From: Actinoplanes auranticolor | GTDB taxonomy: Bacteria; Actinomycetota; Actinomycetes; Mycobacteriales; Micromonosporaceae | Length of the DNA: 64,000 nt | Direction of reading: 5' to 3' | NCBI RefSeq assembly: GCF_018332655.1 | Contig: NZ_BOQL01000005.1 | Coordinates: forward strand, 62,001-126,000 | Shown: one piece after another, positions 51,354 to 61,006 of the stretch | Layout of the letters: every line of letters begins with the position of its first letter | How positions within the stretch are numbered: position 1 is the stretch's first letter | The notes under the pieces: generated by a model | Databases searched by the model: none | The model's input: the letters and a program-made list of their open reading frames with translations, nothing else | What the model was told of the DNA's origin: nothing | Program-made: the position numbers and the translations under genes

Positions 51354-52568
51354 TCAGGCGAGCTTGCGCGCCAGGTTCTCGTCCAGAGCGTTCATGAACT
51401 CGTCCGTGGTCAGCCAGGGGGCGTCCCGGGAGATGAGCAGTGCGAGGTCCTTGGTCATCTGACCGCCCTCGACCGTCTCCACGCAGACCTTCTCCAGCGT
51501 CTCGGCGAACTCGGTGACCGCCGGCGTGCTGTCCAGCAGACCGCGGTGCTTGAGGCCGCCGGTCCAGGCGAAGATCGACGCGATCGGGTTGGTCGAGGTC
51601 TTCTCGCCCTTCTGCCACTGCCGGTAGTGCCGGGTGACCGTGCCGTGCGCGGCCTCCGCCTCGACGGTCTTGCCGTCCGGCGTCATCAGCACGGAGGTCA
51701 TCAGGCCGAGCGAGCCGAAGCCCTGCGCCACGGTGTCGGACTGCACGTCACCGTCGTAGTTCTTGCAGGCCCAGACGTAGCCGCCCTCCCACTTCATGGC
51801 GGCGGCCACCATGTCGTCGATGAGGCGGTGCTCGTAGGTCAGGCCGGCCGCCTTGAACTGGTCGGCGAACTCGGTCTCGAAGATCTCGGCGAACAGGTCC
51901 TTGAACCGGCCGTCGTACGCCTTGAGGATCGTGTTCTTCGTCGACAGGTAGACCGGGTAGTTGCGGGCCAGGCCGTACCGGAACGAGGCGCGCGCGAAGT
52001 CGCGGATCGAGTCGTCGTAGTTGTACATCGCCATCGCGACGCCGCCGCCGGGGTAGTCCGCGACGTGGAACTCCATCGGCGCGGAGCCGTCCTCGGGCGT
52101 GAACGTGACGGTCAGCTTGCCCGCGCTCGGCACCACGAAGTCGGTGGCCTTGTACTGGTCGCCGTGGGCGTGCCGGCCGATGATGATCGGCTTGGTCCAG
52201 CCCGGCACCAGCCTGGGTACGTTCGACATGATGATCGGCTCGCGGAAGACGACGCCGCCGAGGATGTTGCGGATCGTGCCGTTGGGCGACCGCCACATCT
52301 TCTTGAGGCCGAACTCCTCGACGCGGGCCTCGTCCGGGGTGATCGTCGCGCACTTGACGCCGACGCCGTGCCGCTTGATCGCGTGGGCCGCGTCGATGGT
52401 CACCTGGTCGTCGGTCTCGTCGCGGTACTGGATCGACAGGTCGTAGTACTCGAGGTTGACGTCGAGGTACGGCAGCACCAGCTGCTCGCGGATCTGCTTC
52501 CAGATGATCCGGGTCATCTCGTCGCCGTCGAGCTCCACGACCGGGTTGTTGACCTTGATCTTCGCCAT
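51354..52568 (-). CDS. icd: NADP-dependent isocitrate dehydrogenase
   Basis: 404 residues, the homodimeric class. Oxidative decarboxylation of isocitrate to 2-oxoglutarate in the TCA cycle. Landmarks: [26 protein letters not shown] with the substrate-binding Ser, [25 protein letters not shown] with the catalytic Lys/Tyr region and NYDGDVQSD metal ligands. ATG 52568 follows GGAGAGGAGCG. Divergent from the phoD pseudogene. Confidence 0.97.
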   Translation of the reverse strand: MAKIKVNNPVVELDGDEMTRIIWKQIREQLVLPYLDVNLEYYDLSIQYRDETDDQVTIDAAHAIKRHGVGVKCATITPDEARVEEFGLKKMWRSPNGTIRNILGGVVFREPIIMSNVPRLVPGWTKPIIIGRHAHGDQYKATDFVVPSAGKLTVTFTPEDGSAPMEFHVADYPGGGVAMAMYNYDDSIRDFARASFRYGLARNYPVYLSTKNTILKAYDGRFKDLFAEIFETEFADQFKAAGLTYEHRLIDDMVAAAMKWEGGYVWACKNYDGDVQSDTVAQGFGSLGLMTSVLMTPDGKTVEAEAAHGTVTRHYRQWQKGEKTSTNPIASIFAWTGGLKHRGLLDSTPAVTEFAETLEKVCVETVEGGQMTKDLALLISRDAPWLTTDEFMNALDENLARKLA

Positions 52569-52602
52569 CGACCGGCGCTCCTCTCCGGGACACGTGCTTC
52601 TA

Positions 52603-52620
52603 GCAGTACGAGCGTACTGC
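52603..52620. promoter_or_regulatory. Inverted repeat upstream of icd
   Basis: GCAGTAC and GTACTGC flank GAGC, 34 bp before the icd start. A candidate operator or transcript-start hairpin. Confidence 0.4.
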
Positions 52621-52719
52621 AGGTCGGTGGATGATCGCCTCCCGACCCTTCCCTCAGCATGCGCCGAAACCTGGCGCGAAGTCGGGGCTACGGTAACCGG
52701 CGACCAGTCGCATCGAGAC

Positions 52720-53305
52720 ATGTCATTGCCTGAGAAGCTCCAGCCGCCGATCAGCCGCCGACTTTTCGTCTCTGGAACCGTCGCCGTCGCCGCCGGGCCG
52801 CTGCTGGTCCGGGCCGGGCCGGAATCCGGTCCGCTCCCCACCAAGCAGGGCGAACCGCTGCCCAGTGGCCTGTTCACGCTGGGCGTGGCCTCCGGCGATC
52901 CGCTGCCCGACGGGGTGGTGCTCTGGACCCGGCTCGCCCCGGCCCCACTGGCCGGCGGCGGGATGCGGACCGGCCGGTGCCGGTCGAGTGGGAGATCGCC
53001 GAGGACGACCGTTTCCGCCGGGGCCGCCGGCGCGGGGTGGCCACCGCCCACCCGCAGCGCGGTCACTCGGTGCACGTGGACGTGCGCTGAGGATCTGGCC
53101 TTCGTCACGTTCCTCGGCGACTACATCTGCGAGGGCCCGCGCAACGTCAACGCCGCCCGGCAGCACGAGGGCACCGGTGAGCTTCGAGGCGGGCCGGCCG
53201 GGCATCGCCTCGGTCAGCGAGGAGCCGGCCTTGCGCCGCCGGGCGGCCGAGGGCCCGGTCTACGACGTGCACGACGACATGGACGCGCACCCGCTGCGCG
53301 GCTGA
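52720..53305 (+). pseudogene. Decayed PhoD-type alkaline phosphatase
   Basis: Starts with a twin-arginine signal (SRRLFVSGT near residue 13) and a good PhoD N-terminal domain to [20 protein letters not shown]. After about 52965 the homologous text ([15 protein letters not shown], then HSVHVDVR) moves to another frame and meets a stop at 53088. [12 protein letters not shown] and a C-terminal VSFEAGRPGIASV match later PhoD blocks, but the several hundred residues normally between them are missing. At least one frameshift and two internal deletions are needed. Intact PhoD has about 500 residues or more. Confidence 0.85.
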
Positions 53306-53346
53306 CGGGGACCCACGGGCGGCGGGCCTTCGGCCAGAATGGCGGG

Positions 53347-54153
53347 ATGTCTGCCATCCGCACCCTCGGCCCGCTCACCGTCACCGCCCTGTCGGACGCC
53401 GAGGGACCGCATTTCGACCGGCGTCAGGACGCGCTGCCGGACGCCACGGCCGAGCAGTGGGCCGCCGCCGACGAGCGCGATCCGGGTGCCCGGACCGCGG
53501 ACGGCCGTTGGTGGTTGCGCTTCCGGAGCTTCGCGATCCGGTACGGCGACAGCGGCCCGGTCACGCTGGTCGACGCGGGGATCGGCCCGGCCCACTCGCT
53601 GGCCGCCGACTGGGCTCCCGTGCCCGGGCACCTGCCGGACGAACTGGCGGCGGCCGGGATCGAGCCCGCGGACGTCGAGGCGATCGTGCTGACCCATCTG
53701 CACACGGACCACATCGGCTGGGCCGTCCCGGCGGATTCGCCGTTCACCGACGCCCGGGTCATCGTGCAGCGCGCGGAGGTCGACGCCTTCACCGCCGCAC
53801 GCCAGCAGGACGCGCTGCTACGGCCACTGCGGGACCAGGGGCGGCTGCAGGTGGTCGAGGGTGACACCGAGCTGAGCGCGGGCGTACGGATCATCTCCAC
53901 GCCCGGGCACACCCCGGGACACCAGTCGGTGCTGGCCGAAGGCGGCGGCGAGTCGGTGCTGGTGACCGGGGACCTGCTGGTGCACGCGGTGCAGCTGGTG
54001 GATCCGTCCCTGGCCTACGGGCACGACATGGACGCGCAGCTCGCCCGCAAGAGCCGGGATGCGGCGCTCACCACGGCCAGGCTCCGTGGCTCGTGGCTGG
54101 CGGTGTCGCACCTGGGCCAGCCGTACTGCCGTACCGGAGAACGATGGGTCTGA
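53347..54153 (+). CDS. Metallo-beta-lactamase fold hydrolase
   Basis: 268 residues from ATG 53347. Metal motif HLHTDH (117-122), TPGHTPGH and VTGD supply the usual dinuclear zinc ligands, with a final His in VSHLG. The layout is that of the AHL-lactonase/glyoxalase II-type branch, but the substrate is not evident. No signal peptide. Confidence 0.85.
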   Translation: MSAIRTLGPLTVTALSDAEGPHFDRRQDALPDATAEQWAAADERDPGARTADGRWWLRFRSFAIRYGDSGPVTLVDAGIGPAHSLAADWAPVPGHLPDELAAAGIEPADVEAIVLTHLHTDHIGWAVPADSPFTDARVIVQRAEVDAFTAARQQDALLRPLRDQGRLQVVEGDTELSAGVRIISTPGHTPGHQSVLAEGGGESVLVTGDLLVHAVQLVDPSLAYGHDMDAQLARKSRDAALTTARLRGSWLAVSHLGQPYCRTGERWV

Positions 54154-54191
54154 CCCCTCCCCCAGCTCACGTATGATGCGACTGAAGTCGC
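54150..54191 (+). promoter_or_regulatory. Predicted promoter and dyad upstream of the Uma2 gene
   Basis: CTGACC (54150) and TATGAT (54172) are 16 bp apart. Directly after the -10 lies GCGACT-GA-AGTCGC (54178-54191), a perfect dyad at the likely transcription start. Confidence 0.45.
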
Positions 54192-54212
54192 GATTCCGTG
54201 GAGGGGGTTCCC

Positions 54213-54782
54213 ATGACCGCCGCGCTCAGCGGGCTGCCGCCCGTGGACGGCTGGACCGTCGACGACCTCCATGCCCTGCCCGATGACGGCGTACGCCGTG
54301 AGCTCATCGATGGAGCGCTGCACGTGTCCCCCTCGCGGACCAGCGTCCACCAGGTCATCGCCATGCGTCTCGGCGTCGCGCTCGAGCGGACGTGCCCGGA
54401 CGACCTCTTCGTGAGTCAGGCCAACGACGTGGAGCTCAGCCCGCGCCGGATGTTCATCCCGGATGTGCTGGTCACCACGTTCGAGGCGGCACGCCGGCGC
54501 GCCGGCAGTTTCATGGCGGACGAGGTCGTGCTGGCGGTGGAGATCGTCTCACCGGGCTCGCAGAGCGTGGACCGGGTGCTCAAGCCGGCGCTTTACGCGA
54601 AAGCCGGCATCCCGCACTTCTGGCTCATCGAGACCGACGGTGGCATCAGGGTGCAGACGTACCGGCTCAACCGCGAGGCGGAGGCGTACGAACCGTCGGA
54701 CACCTTCACCGACGTGATCAGCGTCGAAAGCCCGTGGCAGCTGGAGATCCCCGTCGCCGAGCTGCGCCCCCGCAACTTCTGA
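54213..54782 (+). CDS. Uma2 family (DUF820) PD-(D/E)xK nuclease-like protein
   Basis: 189 residues; ATG 54213 follows GGAGGGGGTTCCC. Family hallmarks: RRELIDGALHVSPS, MFIPDVLVT (Asp), LAVEIVSPGSQSVDR (Glu), LKPALYAKAGIPHFWLIE (Lys). The catalytic D...ExE...K set of the restriction-endonuclease fold is present. Biological role of the family is unknown, often in multi-copy in actinomycetes and cyanobacteria. Confidence 0.88.
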   Translation: MTAALSGLPPVDGWTVDDLHALPDDGVRRELIDGALHVSPSRTSVHQVIAMRLGVALERTCPDDLFVSQANDVELSPRRMFIPDVLVTTFEAARRRAGSFMADEVVLAVEIVSPGSQSVDRVLKPALYAKAGIPHFWLIETDGGIRVQTYRLNREAEAYEPSDTFTDVISVESPWQLEIPVAELRPRNF

Positions 54783-54790
54783 GCACGAGA

Positions 54791-54817
54791 AAGGCCGGGG
54801 CGCACGGCCCCGGCCTT
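54791..54817. terminator. Bidirectional hairpin between the Uma2 gene and mdh
   Basis: AAGGCCGGGGC pairs perfectly with GCCCCGGCCTT across 5 nt, midway between two convergent stop codons. Confidence 0.8.
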
Positions 54818-54828
54818 CCCGACGATCA

Positions 54829-55779
54829 TCAGAGCGAAGCGACGTCCGCCTGCTTGGCGCGGACAGCTTCGGCGGCCTCCTTGAGGCCGGCCAGCTCGCT
54901 CTCGGTGAGGTCGGTCTCGACGACCCGCCGCACGCCCTGCGCGCCGATCTCGGCCTCGACGCCGAGGTAGACGCCGGAGATGCCGTACTCGCCGTCGACC
55001 CACGCGCAGACCGGCATGACCGCGCCGGAGTCCTCCGCGACGGCCCGGGCCATGCGGGCCGCGGCGGCCGACGGGGCGTAGTACGCCGAGCCGGTCTTGA
55101 GCAGCGCCACGACCTCGGCCCCACCGTTACGGGTGCGGGTCACCAGTTCCTCGACCTTGTCGGCCGGGAGCAGGTCGGCGACCGGCTTGCCGTTGACCGT
55201 GGACTTCGACGGCACCGGCACCATGGTGTCGCCGTGCGAGCCCAGCGTGAGCGTCTTGACGCTGCTCACCGGGACCTTCAGCTCCTCGGCCACGTTGTTG
55301 GTGAAGCGGGCCGAGTCGAGCATGCCGGCCTGGCCGAGCACCCGGTTCCTGGGGAACTGGGTGGCGATCTGGGCCAGCGCGGTCATCTCGTCCAGCGGGT
55401 TCGACACCACGATGACGACGGCGTTGGGGGCGTACTTGGCGACGTTCTCGGCGACCTGGCGGACGATCTTGGCGTTGACGCCGAGCAGGTCCATCCGGCT
55501 CATGCCGGGCTTGCGGGGCAGGCCGGCGGTGATCACGACGACGTCGGAGCCCTCGATGGCCTCGTAGCCCTCGCCGTTGGGGCCGGTGGTGGCCCCGACG
55601 ACCTTGGTCTCGAAGCCCTCGATCGGGCGGGACTGGTTCAGGTCGAGCGCGAGGCCCTCGGGCTTGCCCTCGACGATGTCGGTGAGCACCACGGTCTCGA
55701 AGATGTCGTACTCGGCCAGACGCTGTGCGGTCGTGGACCCGTAGAAACCGGCGCCTACGACGGTGACCTTCTTGCCCAT
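54829..55779 (-). CDS. mdh: Malate dehydrogenase (LDH-like type)
   Basis: 316 residues. Oxidises malate to oxaloacetate with NAD. Nucleotide motif GAGFYGSTTA, TAGLPRKPGMSR (substrate-binding Arg of MDH), VSNPLDEM, and GSHGDTMVP with the catalytic His. The ATG at 55779 is preferred over an in-frame start 9 bp upstream. Lies 100 bp after the pentapeptide gene. Confidence 0.94.
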   Translation of the reverse strand: MGKKVTVVGAGFYGSTTAQRLAEYDIFETVVLTDIVEGKPEGLALDLNQSRPIEGFETKVVGATTGPNGEGYEAIEGSDVVVITAGLPRKPGMSRMDLLGVNAKIVRQVAENVAKYAPNAVVIVVSNPLDEMTALAQIATQFPRNRVLGQAGMLDSARFTNNVAEELKVPVSSVKTLTLGSHGDTMVPVPSKSTVNGKPVADLLPADKVEELVTRTRNGGAEVVALLKTGSAYYAPSAAAARMARAVAEDSGAVMPVCAWVDGEYGISGVYLGVEAEIGAQGVRRVVETDLTESELAGLKEAAEAVRAKQADVASL

Positions 55780-55879
55780 GTCTCTCACTCCCAGTCGGCG
55801 GGACGCTTTTTCCGGACCGTATCAGTCGGTTAACGGCGCATTACCGGGCAGGGCCGTCCGGGGCGAGGTAAACCACTGT

Positions 55880-56473
55880 TCAGCCGCTGACCTTGGCACC
55901 GTACGCGGTCGCGAACTGCACCGCCTGGGCCATGTCGATCTTGGTGGCGTCCAGTTTCAGCCCGTGCAGCGCGACCCCGTCCAGGTCGGCGCCCCGTAGG
56001 TCGGCGCCCTTCAGCACGGCGTCCTTGAGCCGGGCGTGCGACAGGTCGGCACCGCGCAGGTCGGCCCGGGTCAGGTCGGCGCCGGTGAGATCGGCCTCCC
56101 GCAGTCGCAGACCACCGAGCTTGGCGGCGGTGAGGTTCTGCCCGCGCAGCGAGACGAAACCCCAGTCGCCGCCGTCGATGGTCAGCGGCCGCAGTCCACA
56201 GTCGAGGAACTGCGAGCCGGTGAGCTTGCAGCCGGTCAGCGTGGCGTCGAAGAACGAGCAGCGCCGCAGCACCGACTGGGTGATCGCGCAGGCGTTCAGC
56301 TCGGCGGCGTTGAAGCGCACGTTGCCGAACTCGCAGTGCGTGAACGTGCTCCCGGTCAGCTTCGCCTCGGACCAGTCGACGTCGTGGAACGCGCAGTCCT
56401 CGTAGTGTGCGCGTTCCACCTCGGCGAGGGCCCAGTCCTGGCCCGCGAACGTCTCGTTCCGGACGACGTCCAT
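55880..56473 (-). CDS. Pentapeptide-repeat protein
   Basis: 197 residues made largely of A(D/N)LxX pentapeptides, clearest at about 110-180 (LREADLTGADLTRADLRGADL) and more degenerate from 20 to 100. The fold is a right-handed quadrilateral beta-helix. Qnr/McbG-like relatives mimic DNA and protect gyrase, but no gyrase role is shown here. Its start shares one base with the purH stop (TGATG), so it is translated with purH. Confidence 0.88.
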   Translation of the reverse strand: MDVVRNETFAGQDWALAEVERAHYEDCAFHDVDWSEAKLTGSTFTHCEFGNVRFNAAELNACAITQSVLRRCSFFDATLTGCKLTGSQFLDCGLRPLTIDGGDWGFVSLRGQNLTAAKLGGLRLREADLTGADLTRADLRGADLSHARLKDAVLKGADLRGADLDGVALHGLKLDATKIDMAQAVQFATAYGAKVSG

Positions 56474-58071
56474 CAGTGGTAGAAGTGCCGCGTACCGGTC
56501 AGGTAGACGGTCATGCCGGCCTTCTCGGCCGCCTCGATGACCAGGTTGTCGCGGATGGAACCGCCCGGCTGCACGACCGCCTTGACGCCGGCCGCGATGA
56601 GCACCTCCAGGCCGTCCGGGAACGGGAAGAACGCGTCGGACGCGGCCACGCTGCCCTTGGCCCGGTCCGCGCCGGCCCGGTTCACCGCCAGGTGCGCCGA
56701 GTCGACCCGGTTGACCTGGCCCATGCCCACGCCGACCGTCGCGCCGTCGTGGGCGAGCAGAATCGCGTTGCTCTTCACCGAGCGGATCGCCCGCCAGGCG
56801 AAGGCCAGATCCGCGAGCTCCTCGGCGGTGGCGGCCGCGCCGGTGGCCAGCGTCCAGTTCGCCGGGTCGTCGCCCTCGGCGTCGATGCGGTCCGACATCT
56901 GCACCAGCACGCCGCCGCCGATCTGCTTGACCTCCGCGGGCGGCGGATTCCAGGCCGGCGCCACGAGCACGCGCAGGTTCTTCTTCTCACGGAACACCGC
57001 GAGCGCTTCCTCGGTGAACGACGGCGCCACGATCACCTCGGTGAAGATGCCGTCGAGCTGCTGGGCGAGCTCCACGGTCACCTGCCGGTTGACCGCGATG
57101 ACCCCGCCGAACGCCGACACCGGGTCGCAGGCGTGCGCCTTGCGGTGCGCCTCGGCGACGTCGGCACCGACCGCGATGCCGCACGGGTTGGCGTGCTTGA
57201 TGATCGCCACGCACGGCTCGGTGAAGTCGTTCGCCGAGCGCCAGGCGGCGTCCGCGTCGACGTAGTTGTTGTACGACATCTCCTTGCCGTGCAGCTGCTC
57301 GGCCTGGGCCAGCCCGGCGGGCGCGTTCGGGTCCAGGTAGAGCGCGGCCTGCTGGTGCGGGTTCTCGCCGTAGCGCAGCGCGGTGTCACGCTTGAGCGCG
57401 AGCCCGGCGAACTCCGGCCACTCGGCCGGCGCAAGCGTCGTCGCACACCAGTTCGCCACCGCGACGTCGTACTCGGCGATGTCGGCGAACGCCCGGGCGG
57501 CGAGCAGCTTGCGCTGCGTCAGCGTGAAGCCGCCGTCGCGCACGGCGTCCAGGATCAACGGGTACGCCGCCACGGACGTCACCACCGCCACGGACGGGTG
57601 GTTCTTGGCCGCGGCCCGGACCATCGCCGGTCCACCGATGTCGATCTGCTCGACGCACTCGTCCACGCTCGCGCCGGACGCCACCGTCTCGGTGAACGGG
57701 TACAGGTTGCTGACCAGCAGGTCGAACGGCTCGATCCCCAGCTCGGACAGCTGCGCGGCGTGGGTGTCCAGCCGCAGGTCGGCGAGCAGGCCGGCGTGCA
57801 CCTTGGGGTGCAGCGTCTTGACCCGGCCGTCCAGCGTCTCCGGGAAGCCGGTCAGCTCCTCGACCCGGGTCACCGGGACCCCGGCGGCCTCGACGGTCGA
57901 CGCGGTCGAGCCGGTGGAGACGACCTGCACCCCGGCGGCGTGCAGGGCCTGCGCGAGCTCGACCAGACCGGTCTTGTCGTACACGCTCAGCAGCGCCCGC
58001 TTGATCGGCCGACGCCCGTCCGCTGCGTCGCTACCCAGGCCTGGACTATCGGTCGGCGGAGCCGTGGTCAC
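56473..58071 (-). CDS. purH: Bifunctional AICAR transformylase / IMP cyclohydrolase
   Basis: 532 residues. Performs the last two steps of IMP synthesis. N-terminal MGS-like cyclohydrolase domain ([40 protein letters not shown]) and C-terminal transformylase with [23 protein letters not shown] and the [12 protein letters not shown] stretch. GTG start at 58071 overlaps the purN stop (GTGA). Confidence 0.97.
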   Translation of the reverse strand: MTTAPPTDSPGLGSDAADGRRPIKRALLSVYDKTGLVELAQALHAAGVQVVSTGSTASTVEAAGVPVTRVEELTGFPETLDGRVKTLHPKVHAGLLADLRLDTHAAQLSELGIEPFDLLVSNLYPFTETVASGASVDECVEQIDIGGPAMVRAAAKNHPSVAVVTSVAAYPLILDAVRDGGFTLTQRKLLAARAFADIAEYDVAVANWCATTLAPAEWPEFAGLALKRDTALRYGENPHQQAALYLDPNAPAGLAQAEQLHGKEMSYNNYVDADAAWRSANDFTEPCVAIIKHANPCGIAVGADVAEAHRKAHACDPVSAFGGVIAVNRQVTVELAQQLDGIFTEVIVAPSFTEEALAVFREKKNLRVLVAPAWNPPPAEVKQIGGGVLVQMSDRIDAEGDDPANWTLATGAAATAEELADLAFAWRAIRSVKSNAILLAHDGATVGVGMGQVNRVDSAHLAVNRAGADRAKGSVAASDAFFPFPDGLEVLIAAGVKAVVQPGGSIRDNLVIEAAEKAGMTVYLTGTRHFYH

Positions 58072-58685
58072 GGAATGGAGACCTTTCTATCGGTGATGGT
58101 CCAGCCTTCGCGCACCAGCCGGCCGACGTATTCGACCAGTTGCCGGCGCTCGGCTTCCTTGATGCGCTCGGTCAGCGTCTCTTCCGTGTCGTCGTCGAGC
58201 ACGGGCACGCTGACCTGGGCGATGATCGGGCCGGTGTCGACACCGGCGTCGACGAAGAACAGCGTCGCCCCGGCGATCTTCACGCCGTAGGCGAGGGCGT
58301 CACGCGGGCCGTGGATGCCCGGGAACGACGGCAGCAGCGCGTTGTGGGTGTTGACGTAGCGGTCCCCGAAGGCGGCCAGGAAGTCCTGGCCGACCAGCTT
58401 GAGGAAGCCGGCCGAGATGACCAGGTCGGGCTTGTGCCCGGCCACGTGGGCGGTCAGCGCGGCGTCCCAGTCGGCACGGGTCGGGTAGGCCTTGACGGAG
58501 TCGACGAAGGTCGGCACGCCGGCGGCGGCCGCACGGTCGAGCCCGGCGATGCCGTCCCGGTCGGCGCCGACGGCCACGACCTTCGCGCCGTACGCGGGAT
58601 CCGCGGCGGCGTCGAGGAGGGCCTGCAGGTTGCTGCCGGAGCCGGAGACGAGGACGACCAGGCGGGCGGGCGCGGGGTCTGTCAC
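58068..58685 (-). CDS. purN: Phosphoribosylglycinamide formyltransferase
   Basis: 205 residues, GTG start. Formylates GAR with 10-formyl-THF in purine synthesis. [14 protein letters not shown] binds the phosphate; [12 protein letters not shown] carries the catalytic Asn and His; [11 protein letters not shown] carries the catalytic Asp. First gene of the purN-purH-pentapeptide set. Confidence 0.96.
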   Translation of the reverse strand: MTDPAPARLVVLVSGSGSNLQALLDAAADPAYGAKVVAVGADRDGIAGLDRAAAAGVPTFVDSVKAYPTRADWDAALTAHVAGHKPDLVISAGFLKLVGQDFLAAFGDRYVNTHNALLPSFPGIHGPRDALAYGVKIAGATLFFVDAGVDTGPIIAQVSVPVLDDDTEETLTERIKEAERRQLVEYVGRLVREGWTITDRKVSIP

Positions 58686-58849
58686 CCGAGCACCCTATCG
58701 TCGTGGCCGCTGACGACGGCGAACGGGTCGTTTCGAGGACAGCGGAAACCGCTGATCATCGGTTAGGCTGCGGGCCGCTCACGTGATGGTCCACGTGCGC
58801 TCACTTTGCACATCACCGCATTGCGCGGATTTATCTGGAGGATTCGCCC

Positions 58850-59122
58850 GTGACGCCACCGCCCTACTACGGTCAGCAGCCGCCCGCAGCGCCGGGCAAC
58901 GACAAGGTGACGCTCTGGGGCGTCCTCGGCATCGTGTTCGCCTTCTGCTGCTGGCCCCTCGGCATCGTCTTCGGCGTGCTGAGCCTGCTCGAGGCCCGCA
59001 AGGTCGGCAAGAAGCCGACCCTCGCCTACGTGACCTTCGGTGTCATCGTGCTGGCGCTGGTCATCAACATCATCCTGGCCGCCACCGGCGCGCTGGGCGA
59101 CATCATGTCGTCGAACTCCTGA
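58850..59122 (+). CDS. Small DUF4190-like membrane protein
   Basis: 90 residues, GTG start after GGAGG. A Pro/Gly/Tyr/Gln N-terminus (TPPPYYGQQPPAAPG) precedes two hydrophobic segments (about 22-46 and 58-83). Divergent from purN. Function unknown. Confidence 0.75.
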   Translation: MTPPPYYGQQPPAAPGNDKVTLWGVLGIVFAFCCWPLGIVFGVLSLLEARKVGKKPTLAYVTFGVIVLALVINIILAATGALGDIMSSNS

Positions 59123-59142
59123 CGATCTGAACGCACCACCGC

Positions 59143-59174
59143 AAGGGCGTCCCGGCAGCTGCCGGGGCGCCCTT
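59143..59174 (+). terminator. Hairpin after the small membrane protein gene
   Basis: AAGGGCG-T-CCCGGCA pairs with TGCCGGG-G-CGCCCTT across a 2-nt centre, 20 bp past the stop. It can serve both directions. Confidence 0.75.
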
Positions 59175-59258
59175 CGCGCATCTCGGAGGGGCTCCCGCGG
59201 ACGTCGGGCCAGCGCCGGACCGGAGGCGCCTTCGCGGATTCCTCCGCCGGAAGCCGGT

Positions 59259-60695
59259 TCAGCCGCGGGCCGGGGCGCGGAAGGCGCGGCCGGCTGCCGC
59301 GCCGATGCAGGCCGAGACCGTGACCACCATCGTCGCGATCAGGGCGACGTGCCACGGGACCGGGCCGATCTCGGAGAGCCGGCCGTCGCCCAGCGGCCCG
59401 CCCGACATCCACGACAGGACGCCCAGCACCAGCCCCGCCACCGGTCCCGACAGAGCCGCCGCGCCCAGCACCAGCGACCAGCTCGGCTCGACCGGCGCCG
59501 GGTCGCCGGGAGTGCGCCCGTGCACCAGGTGCCCGTCGACCACGTGGTGCAGGTTGACCAGGCGCCGGGTCAGCAGCCAGCCGGCCGCCATCGCCGCCAG
59601 CACGGGCACCGCCAGCAGCGCCGCGCCACTCGCGCCCATCGGGCCGTCCGGCAGGCCGGCCAGCAGCGGCACGGTCGGCAGCGGGCCGAGGGTGACCTCG
59701 GTGACGCGTACGGCGGAGTCGGCCCCCAGCAGGAAGCCCGGGCCCAGCAGGTACGCCGCCGACCAGATCACGCCGTTCGCCCCGTACGCCAGGCTGAGCA
59801 GCGTGATGCCGGCCTGCCCGGCCACCCCGGTCCGGTACGCCGAGATCATGTCCGCCGCCTGCCCCCCGCCGATCGCCACGGACAGGCCGGCGAAGGCGGC
59901 CCCCGCGGCCAGCACGAGCAGCGCCGCCACGACGCCGGTCCGCAGGCCGTGGCGCAGCGCCGGCGGGATCCGGCGGGCGGTCACGACCAGTGCGTCGGTG
60001 CTGCGCAGCGAGCCGATCAGCGAGAACACCAGCCCGGCGAGGAAGAAGTTGAACGCCGTCCGGCCGGTGGACACCTCGGTGCCCTTGCCGTCGACGATCA
60101 GGGCCGCCAGGGCGCCCAGCAGCGCGTACCAGATGCCGATCATGCCGGCCACCAGCAGGGCCACCCGGGGTGAGCCACTGCGCCGGGCGCCGATCGCGCG
60201 GGTGACGTGCAGGCCGGCGCGGTTGAGGCGCCAGCCGGCCAGCAGGGTGAGCAGCAACGGGGCCAGGCCGAGCGGGCCGATGGAGGTGCCGATCGGCACG
60301 CCGTGGCCGAGCAGCCAGCCGGCCAGCCCGGCGTGCGCGGCACCGCCCAGTCCGCCCTGGCCCTCCAACGTGCGGGCCAGCCCGATGACCGCCACGACCG
60401 GCACCCAGGTCACCAGCGCGGCCCAGCAGGTCGCGAAGGCCGCGGCCACCGGCAGCGGAGCCCGGCCGGTGGACGGCGGGCGGCGCCGGCCGGGGAGCTT
60501 GACCGTCTCGTGGTTGCCGCGATCGAGGCGCACGGTGGCGCGATCGGCCGGGTCGACCCGGACGGTGGGGCGATCGGGCGCCGAGGGGCGCACCGTGACC
60601 GTCTCGCGGGCGGCAAGGTGAACGGCCTCGGCGGCCTCGAACTGGTCCTCCGAGCCGGCGGGTCGACCGTCGCGACGGTCGGGAGTGGTCGGCAT
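59259..60695 (-). CDS. DUF6350 family integral membrane protein
   Basis: 478 residues. A charged N-terminal tail of about 80 residues with repeated TVR(V/L)D-like pieces, then about nine to ten hydrophobic helices. Position next to sucD and purN is conserved in actinobacteria, where this protein is annotated DUF6350. No transport motif is visible and the function is not known. Confidence 0.8.
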   Translation of the reverse strand: MPTTPDRRDGRPAGSEDQFEAAEAVHLAARETVTVRPSAPDRPTVRVDPADRATVRLDRGNHETVKLPGRRRPPSTGRAPLPVAAAFATCWAALVTWVPVVAVIGLARTLEGQGGLGGAAHAGLAGWLLGHGVPIGTSIGPLGLAPLLLTLLAGWRLNRAGLHVTRAIGARRSGSPRVALLVAGMIGIWYALLGALAALIVDGKGTEVSTGRTAFNFFLAGLVFSLIGSLRSTDALVVTARRIPPALRHGLRTGVVAALLVLAAGAAFAGLSVAIGGGQAADMISAYRTGVAGQAGITLLSLAYGANGVIWSAAYLLGPGFLLGADSAVRVTEVTLGPLPTVPLLAGLPDGPMGASGAALLAVPVLAAMAAGWLLTRRLVNLHHVVDGHLVHGRTPGDPAPVEPSWSLVLGAAALSGPVAGLVLGVLSWMSGGPLGDGRLSEIGPVPWHVALIATMVVTVSACIGAAAGRAFRAPARG

Positions 60696-61006
60696 CGCGG
60701 CCTACTTTTCCACGCCGGGCGGCCTGCGGCGACGCAGAAACGGCGACGCGCCGCACATCGACCACCGGAAAGCTCCGCATCCGAACGCCTGTGCTGACGG
60801 TCGCGCCGGCAAACCACCCGAAACGACCGCCCCAGGGGGCTCAATCCGCAGCAAAAGGTACGGTCCGCGACTCGTCCGCGGGTGGTGACCCGCCGCCGAG
60901 GACGGCTTCCGGGGCCGGGCGCGGCGGAAAGTCGCCGGACACAGCGACGCGCCGCGGTGCGGACGTGGACCGTCCGTGCCGCGGCGCGCCTGTGGCCGTA
61001 CCAAGG
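60696..61006. other. 311-bp intergenic region
   Basis: Lies between sucD and the DUF6350 gene, both on the minus strand. It contains the sucD terminator at 60948-60988 and, presumably, the promoter of the DUF6350 gene. No further gene or RNA is supported. Confidence 0.6.
60948..60988 (-). terminator. Hairpin after sucD
   Basis: CGCGCCGCGG pairs with CCGCGGCGCG, with an inner CGGACG/CGTCCG stem after a 2-nt mismatch, 18 bp past the sucD stop. Confidence 0.75.

Noticed and set aside
60696..61006. Riboswitch or small RNA in the spacer upstream of the DUF6350 gene
   Set aside because: Only the sucD terminator hairpin is convincing; no conserved riboswitch core was recognised.
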